Under the pieces are notes generated by a model. It saw only the letters and a program-made list of their open reading frames with translations. It was not told the origin of the DNA and ran no database searches. DNA of 64,000 nt, taken from assembly GCF_037975245.1 (NCBI RefSeq), contig NC_092578.1:17044821-17108820 (forward strand), given 5' to 3'. Shown piece after piece: positions 37,111 through 48,859 of this stretch. The first letter of the stretch is position 1. The number at the start of each line of letters is the position of its first letter. Position numbers and translations under genes: made by a program. This stretch comes from Apostichopus japonicus (lineage: Eukaryota; Echinodermata; Holothuroidea; Aspidochirotida; Stichopodidae).

Positions 37111-38090
37111 AATTTGCGAGTGACCTAACATTTTCGGTCAAAATTGACCTTCAATCAGTCATTTTCACCACGTTTTCTTTGTCAAATTGAGACATTGTAT
37201 CTCGCGATCCTTATACTCCACCATAAAAAACTTTGTTAGAGTTTTGTTTGTAGCACACTGTTTTACAAACCATTGTTTCATGGATTTGCTGTGAAAGAGG
37301 CAGTACCTCAGCAGACTTATGTCAGGAAAACCAGTGAACTTGTTGACTTCAAACCACTGTCATTACTGAGGATTCAATCCAGATGTGATCATACACTTAT
37401 GTCTGTCCAAGGCACATAATTTTTCAATGAGTTAATTTTGTACATTTTTTGGCTGAAGTAACCCAGTCAGTGTTCGTTTCTAACAATTGTTTTTATCTGT
37501 GAACAGTTATTAAATTGTTTCGCCAGCTAGAATATTAGAGAACATGCTACAAATTACCTTTTAATCAGTGTTATGTGATTGCCAATGGTTCAGTTATGTT
37601 CAAACATATAATTATCAAAGTAACACTGTGTTATAGTTCAAGTGTAAAGATATGAATACACAGTGTACATTGTATACATACATCCGGGTATTAAAGTGTG
37701 ATACCATTGGTTTCCATGCATGTGTTTATCAGTTTAAGACAAAAGTATAATATTAACTTTAAGCATTTATAATATGCAAGGATTATGATCTGATTTATCT
37801 TCATTAAAAAATAAGATTCTAATCAGTTTATGGGCCTGCTCATGTTAGACAAGCTTTTGTTCATTCTTGTTTATGCACTTAATAAGGTGTTTTCTGTACA
37901 ACTGATGCTTCTAAGATGAATATAAAAAACGTTTAACACATTTAAAATGGCATCTATGGCTTTTATCTGTTGTTTATTGCTTATGCGTATTGTCCAGCCC
38001 AGACTTGGGCGATACCTTGGAAAGGTGTTTTACAAAATACAGAATTAACACGATCTGGATTGGATAAAAAACTTGCAATTCAACATCAGT
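37110..38090. other. Right interior of the CACTA-like element
   Basis: AT-rich sequence in which I see no gene. The subterminal repeats begin after it. Confidence 0.4.
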
Positions 38091-38356
38091 GGGAAGATCT
38101 AAATAACACCACATTTGGTGTTAAAATCAATTCAGTTAGTGTTAATTTTACACCAACCAGAGTAACAATATCAACACCAAAGATAATGAATTTAACACCC
38201 TTTGTGGTGTAAAGAAAAGGATTCTCAACTTGGTGTTAATTTAACACCCTCTGGTGTTGGCAAATATGCACTCCAAAAAGAATACAAATTTAACACCATG
38301 GGTGTTAAATTTAACACCCGAGTTTTTGCAGTGCACTCCCCAAAAGGAAAAACAAA

Positions 38357-38382
38357 ACAACATCAATCAATTAATACACAAG
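38357..38382. repeat. Single 21-bp minisatellite unit, unit D
   Basis: ATCAATCAATTAATACACAAG, present once (plus a partial unit), at the locus where units E and F carry long arrays. It represents the unexpanded state. Confidence 0.7.
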
Positions 38383-38529
38383 ATAAAATGGTTTTGACAG
38401 TAAAACTCCAATGTAATACAGTAGTATGTATCAATATAGTGTATAAGTGAATATTCAATAGCTATTTGAATAAAAAGTACTATAAGATTCTTTATCAACG
38501 AATGCAGGTGAAGCATGAATTTTATTTGT

Positions 38530-39190
38530 ATTAGGCAAATAATTGTAATAAGTATTAGCTCAATAACGTAAGCTCTGTATACTAATACTAATTCTAGGAC
38601 GTGGTTTGGGCATGTTACCAGCATACCTAGTATTATGATTATGTATATATTTATTGTATGCAAAATAAAATATGAAACAGGAGGATTATGATTATTAATA
38701 GAACGGTAAGCAAAGAGTAGCAATGTGAACATTAATAAGGTCAGCAAATTTAAGGAGATTTAAAGAAGCATATTGTTTAGCTGGTGTGGTCATTGAAGGA
38801 AGCAAAAGAAATTGGTCTATTTTAGAGCTTTTAGAAGTTTCTTGATATTAGAATACATTTTACCGGACTTTCACGTAATAACTTTCACGTAATAAGTTAG
38901 ATGGGGATGAACAAGAGTAAATTATAAAGAACGAAGAAATTGTCTTGCTTGAAATAGAGAGACTCCCAACAAATCGTGCAATCTTTGTAGAGATTGAACT
39001 AACATAGTTTTTCCACGTCAAGCCAGAGTCAATAATAACCCCAAGAAACGTTATATAATCTACTCTTTTAAGATATTTTCCGTCCATTCATATGTCAAAT
39101 ATCAATTTATTAAAGCTGCACTTATTATTTTGAAGAAAATAAAACAAACAATGTCGCTAGTCTTATTCTCACATTAAGGGAAAGTTTATT
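38530..39190 (-). mobile_element. LINE 3' fragment, unit D
   Basis: On the minus strand MDGKYLKRVDYITFLGVIID followed by SGLTWKNYVSSISTKIAR is the segment after the catalytic core of CR1/L2/Jockey-type reverse transcriptases. The remaining C-terminal part is frame-broken. Same place as 13838-14500. Confidence 0.7.
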
Positions 39191-39492
39191 AGCAGAGAAC
39201 CAAGCCTAGAATTGTGTACGTTGCTGACAAATTGTGTCTTTCATACAAAACAATACAATAGTGAAGAAACATCCTAGTTTTTATTTCATAAAAGGAAAGC
39301 ATTAGTAGGAAAAAATTTGTGAACATATCTTACTTACATTTTTCTTTAGTTTATGATTTCTACGTAGTATGACAATGCATTCGAATGACGGGGACATTTA
39401 AATAAAACATTAATATTCATTACGAACTTTTCTCATGACGTTCATAGGGTTAAAAAATCCAACTTAGAATATATGTATACGTTAACTTGTTG

Positions 39493-40703
39493 CAGGGGCG
39501 TATCCAGGGGGGCGCAACAGGCGCGCGCCCCCCCTATTGGCCGTCACCAAAAAAAAAAAAAGTTTAGCAAAAAAAAAAAAAAAATTGATGACGACCTTTA
39601 TGTGAGATCGCTCAACCCCCCCCCCCCCCCCTCCCGTATGCTTTATTTTTAGTTTGCCAAAAAAAGGTTCTGGCGAAGTTGGGCGGCATAATAGTTTTAG
39701 AAACATAGATGGTAATTGTGTTTGTATTATCACTATAAACACTAAATGACATGCCAGCCATACTAAATTGTGCATTTTGTGTCCATATTTACTGGAAATG
39801 TTGCTTATTATTAAGGTCGAAAAATGGATCACATATGGCCATGGGCGGCGATCCTGGGTGGAGGGGGGATATATCCCCCCATGAAAATGGGTGGAGGGGA
39901 TGTAATGCACCATATCCCTCCCCCCCCCCACCAAATGCCAGGGATAAGAATTTTTTCATGCCTACATTTATGCATCATCGTGAATGTACGGCTCTTTTTC
40001 ACGGTATTGATATAGTACATATATGCACCCTCATAGTATTCATATAGGCCCTATAGTAGGCCTACACACGTACATGTTCCCTCGAACAGCTGAGAATCTC
40101 ATGTTACCAGGGTAATGCTTAATACACGTTTCACCTGGATGCCCTAGCAATCGGTACCTCGGAATGTAACTATGTGTAATTGTGTATTGCATGTGTATAG
40201 GCATATACTAGCCTGCATGAGGCCATTTTCTTCATCGAATAATATAACAGAGCTCTCGAACATTCTAACGTTGCGCCTGAAACAAGATTGACAGGGGCAA
40301 TTTTCCCAAAATAACACCCGAAATTAAAAAAAAAAGTATTTTGGATCCTGATTATGAGATATTTCGGACATGACATCCCTATTTTAAAGTTGGGTATATG
40401 CCGCTTGGAAACCTCGGGAAGTGCCGTTTCCGGCCATCTAGAGGGTTTGTTAATCCCAAAATTTTATTGTACGCTTCGCGCCAACTCATGGTGGCGCTAC
40501 GCTTAGATAGTCAACAAGGTCATATCCCCCCCCCCACTCGGAAGTACGGATCGCCGCCCATGCATATGACACCATTTTGCATTTCAGCCCTTCTTTGAAA
40601 GCAAAAATTGTACACCCCTCCCCTTAGCCCCATCCCCCAGGACGGCGATCATTCATGCCTGGCGCCCCCCCCCCCCCATTGGAAAATCCTGGATACGCCC
40701 CTG
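39493..40703. mobile_element. hAT-like element with nested inverted-repeat element
   Basis: 1211 bases with inverted ends CAGGGGCGTATCCAGG and CCTGGATACGCCCCTG, flanked by ACTTGTTG at 39485-39492 and 40704-40711. The empty site is seen at about 23290 and 49570. Inside, CATGGGCGGCGATCC (39840) and its inverse GGATCGCCGCCCATG (40548) suggest a second element nested in it. No transposase is seen; the open frames follow C and G runs and are not called. Confidence 0.85.
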
Positions 40704-40865
40704 ACTTGTTGTCAATTTGCTGATTTTATAGTGATAAAAAGGGTTGGTTTGGTTAAATTTGTCATCAGTTGCTGACGAAAATAATTATGTTAAAATGATG
40801 CGAAGTTTTTTTTCCTCTCCGTTTTATTCTCTGCTTTCAATTGTTTAGCATATCGGGAATTCAGC

Positions 40866-43800
40866 ATGGCTCGTATTATCATCTGTTGTCTGGTGATTTG
40901 TCTTGCGGTTTTGTTTAGTGAGGCCTGCCATCCATATGATAGTCATCCACAAGGTGTCCCTGGTCGCTTTGCAGCATACAGATTAAGCCATGATCAGGGA
41001 GTTGATACGGATGTCCCTGATCTCTCGACAGCACACAGATTAGAACATGATCTGGTAGTTGATCTGGATAGTCGTTTGGCAGAATTCAGAGTAGACCATG
41101 ATCTGGGATTTGATACGGATGTATTAGGTCGCTTGGAATCATACAGAGGAGTGCCCAGTCTGGGATTTGGTACGGAAACTCCCCGGCCCAAGTACTACCC
41201 TGAATCTGGTTTAATCGATCTTACCACCGATTTTACCATCACCAGAGGTAGGCCTACACCACCAGCTTCAGGATCATGGTAAGTATATCGAATTGCATGT
41301 AAAAATGCATGGAGACTGATATATCATGAATTATTGCGAGCTTTTCATGTTCTGACTCCTTCCATGGTTCGGACTTACGGATGGCGGTTAGGATTGTTAC
41401 CTACAGAACTCAGCTCTCCCGGATGCGAATTATTTTCCCCAGCGCGGTAAAGGCCAAGATTTGCATACCTCGCTCCCATTGGCTGGGGTCAGTATGCATA
41501 AGATTCATTACAATATCAACTAGCAGCAGCTGCACATAATCATTCATCACATAAAACTTTTCACAGGGCCACTTTGCTACACTCAGAATAGAAAACAGTC
41601 TAGCAGCAGAATGTACTCCTTTGAGTAGAGTTAATATATTTGTCGGTTTGTTATGCCACGGGTGTAGAGGGTCTGTGATCATGCATCGCACAACTCTGAT
41701 GCTGCAAACTTAAAGAAAGAGTTTGAAGATGATACAATATATCACCATATGATATAAACGTAAACCAATTTCTGTGTCCAATAACTATAATCCACAGTGG
41801 CAGTGGTACTACTAACATGACTAAACACTAGGCCTATATCCTTCGTATTATATTATCTGAAAACCGTGCCAAAGGGTCATAATAATATTAACCGTGTCAA
41901 AGGGTCATAATTTTGAAAATCAAATCAATGTCTATGCTCAAAAATAAGAGTCTATAAGTTTAAAATTTAAAAGCAACTCAAGTAAATAGTCAACCAGAAA
42001 CTATCCAGCTGTCCAATGTTTTTATGCAGTTTTGAAGCAAGCAAACGCCTGGTACTAAACTGCGTACATATCCGCACCGCAGTACTCTGTACAGCAAGTT
42101 CCACCATCACTTCGAAGCTTCACCCTTGTCAAAACTAACTAATTCAATTTATTGGCTTTTCAGTTTTGGATCATAAACCTAAGTAATCCTTACTTTCAAA
42201 GAAAGACAGTCATCTTCAATGAGACGTGTACTCAGTCCATGGTCGCAGTTGTGTTTTACGACCTTATGGATGTGCAAGGATGTATACACAAACAAATCCG
42301 CGCAAAATCAAAGAACAAACACTATATGTGTATGTGAGAATCATGATACATTGCGTGCAAGTGTATGTTCATGTACATACAATACACACACGCGTAAATA
42401 GCGTAAGCAAGAACTTCCCAATTCAGCATCAACATTGCAAGCCCTATAGCCAATGAGAAGCGAGGTATGCAAATAGTGGCCTTTATCGCGCTGGAAAAAC
42501 AAATCGCCTCCCGGATACACCGTTGATCTTTCTCACCGGTGATAGTGGGCACTACGATATTCCCCTACGCACGACCGTTAAGCCACATTAAAGTCATGAT
42601 GCCGTATACGTTGGTATCAACGAAAACCCAATTATTGGAATACCAATATCGTAGGCCTATTACCTTGAAGTCTGTCGCAAAACTGGTGCACACGATATTA
42701 TGAGTCGCAAACCTCAAAGCTTTTCATGCAGTTTCCAAAGTGTATAATATGTTATTGCTGCCGTCAGAGGAGATGCATACTGTTTTGACCTGACCGGGTC
42801 TGAAATTCAGTTGGTGGAATGTTTTATCATCTTATTTATTAATCTTTAATTTCTTAATTTCTATCAGGGAAAAAATATATCATTTGAATGTCATAATGAA
42901 ATTATAAAACATTCCGTTGCATTGAGATAAGCCGACAGACTTTCAAACACTAGGACACGTCACATCTTTTCTAAAAGGTTGCAGAAGTGTCAAACAGAAA
43001 TCTTAAAACTGAATAAACCATGAAGTGACCGGAAACAGTGACGTCATATAGGTTTTTTTTTCGCATTTCCGTCTCTTTCTTTGCTTTATCACTCAAATGA
43101 AGGAGAGTAAAAACTCACTCCGACTTCTCTCATCCGACCGCTAGACCACCCGACCACCTGTCCACCCCCAAAAGAATAATAATATTAAGAAAAATTAATA
43201 CATGGGGACATTTCAAGCACATGCATAGAAGCTGTGTCTCACCCTTCAGCCCTAAGAAAATCTTCCCTTTTAGAATAACAACTTTCATTCGATTTACATA
43301 TTCAGTGGAACGTTGAGCAAATACTTCTAGTCAACGTTTCGTCTATTTTTCCCCCATTTGTTTTGGTACGTATTACATGCCTTTGTTTTCTTTTGAGACA
43401 AATTTTTGATGTCACAGGTTACATTCAAAGACGCAGTAGCGGGTAAAATTACCTTAATTTGATTAAAGTTTGGTGTCTTTTTTCAAACTTATTTTGCAGG
43501 TGGTTTCGCGACCGCCGTGACGTTGACAGTCAAAAAGACTCAATCTTTAAGATGATTGACATGAATGGTAATCAATACATCGAAATCTGTGAATGGGTGA
43601 AAGAGGGCGGATCAGCCCTAAACTTCGTTGCGTTTCTCTCAGACGATGACACTGATGGTTAGTTATAAAATGTATTTTTATCATTATTTATTATTATTCC
43701 TTTTCTTTTATATATTATTTGAAAGAGGTAATTACGATACATTCCGGCGACTTGAACAAAATTAGGACTGAATGAATTAGGACGCCCTCTTTCTCTTCTT

Positions 43801-44787
43801 TCCATGAGAGGCTACCGTCAAAGTGATGTCATAATTACAAATGATATTGAAAGCTCTAAATTTTCTATCTTAATCTGTTAAATTGATTTATCTTGTTGAA
43901 ACCTGATAATTTTGAAATTTTTGGCATATATATCAAGTTTCTCTGTAATTTGAATTTCATCAAATACAAAATGTTTTTGTGTTTCAAAAATATTAAATTC
44001 CTCTGTGAAAAAGCATTTGTCACTGACTTGCCGTGATGAGATCATTCATTCTTCTGTTGCCCGATGCAATCACAAAATATCACGAAATTTAATAATTAAA
44101 AAAAAACACAGTCATATCTTCGTGATACAAAGTGCTATAATGATGACGTTACGACCTATAAAATACAAGAAAATTCCACCACGGGAATATCCTTGAACGA
44201 TAGTAAATTAAAAACAAAACATTTTTCTAATTTACCTCTTGGACTGTTCATTTCATTTCATAAAATCTGAGAAACAAAGTTCTTATACAAGCCTAAGTAT
44301 TATTGAATGGTAAATAGTAAAGGTAGGAACAGAAGGGGAGGGGAAGATTGTGTGGGCAGGGGGGGGGGCGTCGCTACACCCATCTTTGAATGGGCTAAGG
44401 CAGGGGTATATTTTTTCGACAACTGATATACTCCACGAAAGTTTTAAATCATTTAGCTGGATTCATTTGCATTAGCAAAAGGATTACCAATAAACAGTAG
44501 ATCATTTTCTTTTCATATTTTTCATCTTACGTCTGATTTCGAAATTTCGAGAACGTGAAAAAGCAACATGTCGATTAAAATATAAATATTCCTGCAGTTT
44601 AGAAAGAGTAGTAATTTGGATATAATAATAAATGTCCCATCTGGCCTGACACGTTTTGATAGCTTCGTATGCCACTGTAGTTTGGTCATTACTACTGGCA
44701 ACATTAATTTATTGTTTTGCTTTCATGTTTTCTCAACTAGGTGACGAGAAGATTTCTTGGCAAGAATTCCAAGCTGTGAATGTCTAA
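40866..44787 (+). CDS. Secreted EF-hand pair protein, copy D (type 2)
   Basis: Exons 40866-41278, 43500-43657 and 44741-44787 (618 nt, 205 residues; donors GTAAGT and GTTAGT). The signal peptide is residues 1-20. The mature N-terminal part lacks the SGSS and FPIGD segments of the other copies and instead has three to four diverged repeats of 18-23 residues with the pattern YRLSHDQGVDTDV (about residues 33-105), rich in His and Asp. A basic-proline end (PTPPASGSW) meets exon 2. Exon 2 has three extra codons near its start (WFRD before RRDVDS). The EF loops are 158-169 and 188-199. The Asp/His repeats could add metal binding, but that is only inference. Intron 1 holds a Mutator-like element and a vestigial exon. 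The presumed 5' intron holds the CACTA-like and hAT-like insertions. Confidence 0.83.
41425..42507 (-). mobile_element. Mutator-like MITE in intron 1 of copy D
   Basis: 1083 bases in inverse orientation to 11809-12909. Imperfect inverted ends of about 65 bases (GCGAATTATTTTCC at the left, GGAAAAACAAATCGC at the right). CTCCCGGAT is repeated exactly at 41416-41424 and 42508-42516, a perfect 9-bp duplication. Copies C and E show the empty site (near 24283 and 50139). Non-autonomous. Confidence 0.9.
42517..42610 (+). pseudogene. Vestigial exon-1-like segment in intron 1 of copy D
   Basis: Counterpart of 24284-24395 (ACCGGTGATAGTGG, CTACGCACGACCG). The Mutator-like element was inserted at its left edge. 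Exon 1 of copy D itself no longer has the FPIGD segment. Confidence 0.6.
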
Positions 44788-45313
44788 ACAGCTGCCGACA
44801 ATGTCTAACCTACTCTTCTTGAACAACATGGATTGAAGTCTTGGCGTAGCGTACATTTTATTATTATTTTTCCTTCTGTCGGATGGCACCGAGTCAGTAT
44901 TTGTGACACTATAGTTTCTGTTAACTATGAATTGGTATAAACACAGCCAACACGGATCGGAAACAATTACCCATGCTACTATCATCATAAAATTAGATTA
45001 CATGGAAGGGGAGGGAGAAGGGAGGGAATGGTGGGGGGATTAGGGTTTGGTTTAAAGTGGTTTATAATGAGTTCAAAACGAATACATAACATTGACTACA
45101 GCAATTATTACAGAGTTTCAAACAGTTGAAAAAAATTGTCACTCATAATAGTGACAAACGAAGCCTGTACAAGGATTATCGGACAAAATTTCCTACAGGA
45201 ACGGAGGGTGGAGAGGGAAGGGGTGGAGGTTGAGGTTGATGGGGTGCCGAGTCACTACAGTATGTTGAATTTCTTTTAATCGCATTGAAACGCTCCCTTT
45301 ATATCATTTTGGG

Positions 45314-45319
45314 AATAAA
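45314..45319 (+). terminator. Candidate polyadenylation signal for copy D
   Basis: AATAAA in the same context as after copy C, about 530 bases after the stop. Confidence 0.4.
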
Positions 45320-45755
45320 GTAAGATACAGAAAGAATAACTGCTCTTTGTTTTCATTTTTGCATTGTTTTATATAGTCGCCCATTGTAGATACATTTGGT
45401 ACCGCAACTTAGTTTCTAGGACAAGGGGTTGGACGGCAACTCAACAAACCCCATTCCACTAACTTGAGGGCAATTTTATGAATAGATAATGATATTCAGG
45501 TTCAGTAATATAATATGTTTATGATTATCAATATTACCATTACAATCTAAATAACTCAGTTGCATAATTCGGAGACCATTTACGCTATTGGCGACATATG
45601 TGGCATGTAATATCATATGACTACATGATTCTTCAGTGGTTCTACGCTAGCTCTTATAGTTTGGTGCTTCACTTATCATTGCAACGCTGATCCATTGCAT
45701 GTTGCAAGCGCTAAGGTGTCAGTGTTATCTTTAAATATTATTATCAAAATTCTAG

Positions 45756-45995
45756 TCTAGATAGAGGACAATGATCGAAGCTGAGGCAGACTAGAAAATG
45801 AGCAACTGTCGATCGTTTGTGACTCATAAACAGAGTTAATTTTAGGTGGATGGTTGAAGAGAAGTTGGAAGGGGTGTAATGTATTATTGTATGTGAGGAT
45901 CATCCATAGACATATTTACTTTATTTTGGTTAATATCAACGTGACGAAGTGGGTAGGCGTAAGGTAGACGGGTGGGGGGGGGGGGGCGAGAGTGG
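45756..45995 (+). pseudogene. Relic of a type 1 gene 3' end in unit D
   Basis: GGACAATGATCGAAGCTGAG and the following bases match the sequence right after the stop of copies A and B (from about 5676). The exon 3 coding part is not recognisable. It sits downstream of a type 2 gene and suggests that a type 1 copy was lost here. Confidence 0.6.
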
Positions 45996-46084
45996 TGGTT
46001 GTGACTAGAATAAAAGACGGTCTTCATCATTGATGTAGTCATTCTAGTAATGTAACAACGTTTTATGAAGTTATATTATGAACA

Positions 46085-46127
46085 TATAGGCTATATATAT
46101 ATATATATATAAATATATATATATATT

Positions 46128-46161
<34 letters not shown>

Positions 46162-46172
46162 GGCTATACATA

Positions 46173-46209
<37 letters not shown>

Positions 46210-46210
46210 T
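46085..46210. repeat. (TA)n microsatellite
   Basis: TA run in two blocks separated by AGGCTATAC. A small inverted-repeat element follows at 46222. Confidence 0.92.
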
Positions 46211-46221
46211 CTCATGATATG

Positions 46222-46486
46222 TACCTTAGGTCGACAGTTTATGGTAAAAAAGTGTACCTTAGGTCAACAGTGTACCTTAGGTCGACATTTCAGTGTCGAC
46301 CTAATGTTTTCACTACTATTTTAAGACACTTTTTTATTGTCGCAAATAGCTTTATAATGTTCTCCGTTCTCTAAAACGTTCATTTAAAAGTTTTGGTTAG
46401 GGTCGGTTCAGGGTAAGGGTTAGAAAAAAGGGTTAGGGTTAGATTAAATTTAGTGTGTAAGTCAATGTAACTGTCGACCTAAGGTA
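46222..46486. mobile_element. 265-bp inverted-repeat element in a TA tract
   Basis: Perfect 18-bp inverted ends TACCTTAGGTCGACAGTT and AACTGTCGACCTAAGGTA, with further internal GTACCTTAGGTC copies at the left. TA-rich DNA lies on both sides. The interior includes a few TTAGGG-like motifs. No coding sequence. Confidence 0.65.
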
Positions 46487-46519
46487 GGATCCATATATAT
46501 ATATCCACATGTTAATCAT

Positions 46520-47090
46520 CACCGAAATCGGGATTTGGAATATGGTAATGAGCTAAATCGATGATACGTCGATTTAATTATAGGTATATGTCAATTTTAG
46601 TTGCTAGTCCAAGGAAATTGACTTCTACCGATTTCATTCGACATATCATCGATTTAAACTGGTAGATGTCGATCTAAATTGACATATCCCGATTTATTTT
46701 ACATATTATCGATTAAAATTGGTATATGTAGATTAAATCGGTATATGTCGATTTAAACTGGTATAAGTCGAATTAAATTGGTACATGTCGATTTAAATTG
46801 ACATTTACCGATTTAATTCGACATATCATCGATTGAAACTGGTATATATCGATTTAAAAATGACATTTACCGATTTATTTTACTTATCATTGATTTAAAT
46901 TGGTATATGTCGAGTTAAATCGATGATATGTTGGATTAAACTGGTATATGTCGATTTAAATCGATGATATGTAGAATTATACTGGTATATGTCGATTAAA
47001 ATCGGTAGAAATCAATATAAGCTGCTGGAAACTGGTATATGTCGACGGAAATTGGTATATGTCGATTTAAATCCGTATAAGTCGATTCCC
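46520..47090. repeat. Degenerate AT-rich minisatellite
   Basis: Repeats of a 20-24-base motif like GGTATATGTCGATTTAAAT in both direct and inverse orientation (ATCGATTTAAA, CGACATATCATCG), with many point differences. No gene is seen. Confidence 0.75.
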
Positions 47091-47299
47091 CACCATTTGA
47101 GACTGATGGCCCACCATAGTCCTAACCCCACCCCTCACGAGCGGCTTGATCAAGCTCGGGCTAGCCCCGTTTCCCTCTCAGTAAATTAGTGGAGCAATTT
47201 GCCCTCCCCTCAAATAGGTCGATCAAGGGTGAAGCAAGCCCGCGTTCTTGTGAACTAACGATCATACTTCCCTCTGGCTTCAAGCCAAGGTCGAAAAGT

Positions 47300-47563
47300 A
47301 CAAACATTTCTATTTTGAGAACTTTTCAGGAAATTATCCACTAACATTATTTTAAACTACTTCCGATAAACAGACTGATATATTGCCGTCAAACCATTAA
47401 AACAAATGTTTCTCATGGCTCATGCTCATGCATGGTCCGAGTTAAGAATTTTACTCCTTAAAAGCAATATTAGTTAAATCATTCATATCCAATCGATTCC
47501 TGATCAGCTCTGGTACAGCAATCACTCTCTTCTCCAGTGGTTTTAAAGTTTACAAACGTTTGG
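47300..47563 (+). promoter_or_regulatory. Common 5' module with possible untranslated first exon, unit E
   Basis: Same block as in units B to D, ending at TTTGG|GTAAGT at 47564. Coding exon 1 of copy E is 2.2 kb downstream. Confidence 0.4.
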
Positions 47564-48180
47564 GTAAGTCGATTCATGTCTTTCTCTTTACTTTCGATTT
47601 CTTTTGGAGAAATAATCCTAAATATTTAGACTTTAAACTTACCATACAGAATAGAAATACCTTCCCTAACAAGACGATAATAATGCAAACTATAATTAAG
47701 GATTTGCTTAAGCTCAAATCAACAAGAATATATAGTGATTGATTACACTTTACACTTCAATGTATACGTTTCTTCTGGGGAGTCAGGTTTTATGTGTTAT
47801 ATAATGTAGCACGAATTATCGATAATTTCTACCTTTTTCTCAAATATGTATTGTAAGGTGTAAGTCAAGGTGATTATTTTGAAATAATGATTGTCATGTT
47901 TAAGGAATTAATGTACCAGCCCAAGTTAGGAGATATCCAGCAAGGGAAGGGATATCCTAGCTCCATGGGGTAACGAATAATTTAATCGTTTTTCTTCCAT
48001 AAGCAAATCCGATAGTCATTTCATTTATTTTGGTTTTCTCCATAAACATACAATGTAGGTTGGATATGTATACTTTTATACAATAAATATAATGTTAAAT
48101 GTGGTCTAAGAAAACCATAATTGGCTTAGCGAGTTGATCCACTCCCCCAAAAGAAAAAAAAAAAAAATAACATCAATCGA

Positions 48181-48724
48181 TTAATACACATGATCAATGG
48201 ATTAATACACAAGATCAATGGATTAATACACAAGATCAATGGATTAATACACAAGATCAATGGATTAATACACAAGATCAATATATTAATGCACATGATC
48301 AATCAATTAATACACAAGATCAATGGATTAATACACAAGATCAATGGATTAATACACAAGATCAATGGATTAATACACAAGATCAATGGATTAATACACA
48401 AGATCAATGGATTAATACACAAGATCAATAAATTAATACACAAAATCAATGGATTAATACACAAGATCAATAAATTAATACACATGATCAATGGATTAAT
48501 ACACAAGATCAATGGATTAATACACAAGATCAATATATTAATGCACATGATCAATCGATTAATACACAAGATCAATGGATTAATACACAAGATCAATGGA
48601 TTAATACACAAGATCAATGGATTAATACACAAGATCAATAAATTAATACACAAGATCAATGGATTAATACACAAGATCAATAAATTAATACACAAGATCA
48701 ATGGATTAATACACAAGATCAAAT
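48181..48724. repeat. 21-bp minisatellite array, unit E
   Basis: About 26 copies of GATCAATGGATTAATACACAA. Because 21 is a multiple of three, both strands are open for the full length and give seven-residue periodic translations. These are artefacts, not proteins. Confidence 0.95.
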
Positions 48725-48859
48725 GGATTTGATAGCAAAACTCCATGTAATACAGTATTGTGTAACAATATTATGTATAAGTGAATATTCAACAGCTATT
48801 TATAAGATTCTTTTCAACGAATGCTAGTGAAGCATGAATTTTCATTGTATTAGGCAAAG

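Larger units (their letters stand above)
31135..38333. mobile_element. 7.2-kb CACTA-like DNA transposon
   Basis: Ends are CACTGCAAAAACTC at 31135 and the exact inverse GAGTTTTTGCAGTG at 38333. GGTGTTAA-type subterminal repeats are numerous at the right (38100-38320) and fewer at the left. CA flanks both sides (31133-31134 and 38334-38335). Unit E shows the empty site near 48138 (GATCCACTCCCC). CACTG ends, subterminal repeats and a 2-bp target duplication fit the EnSpm/CACTA superfamily. I recognise no transposase inside. Instead it holds the broken CIDE-N/SAMD3-like gene at 31425-36920, so it looks non-autonomous with a captured gene. Confidence 0.8.

Noticed and set aside
39482-40047. Open frames with Gly/Pro runs near 39.5-40.0 kb
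   Set aside because: They follow G and C homopolymers inside the hAT-like element and overlap each other on both strands.
46395-46450. Interstitial telomere sequence
   Set aside because: Only a few imperfect TTAGGG motifs occur, inside a small inverted-repeat element; not a telomeric tract.
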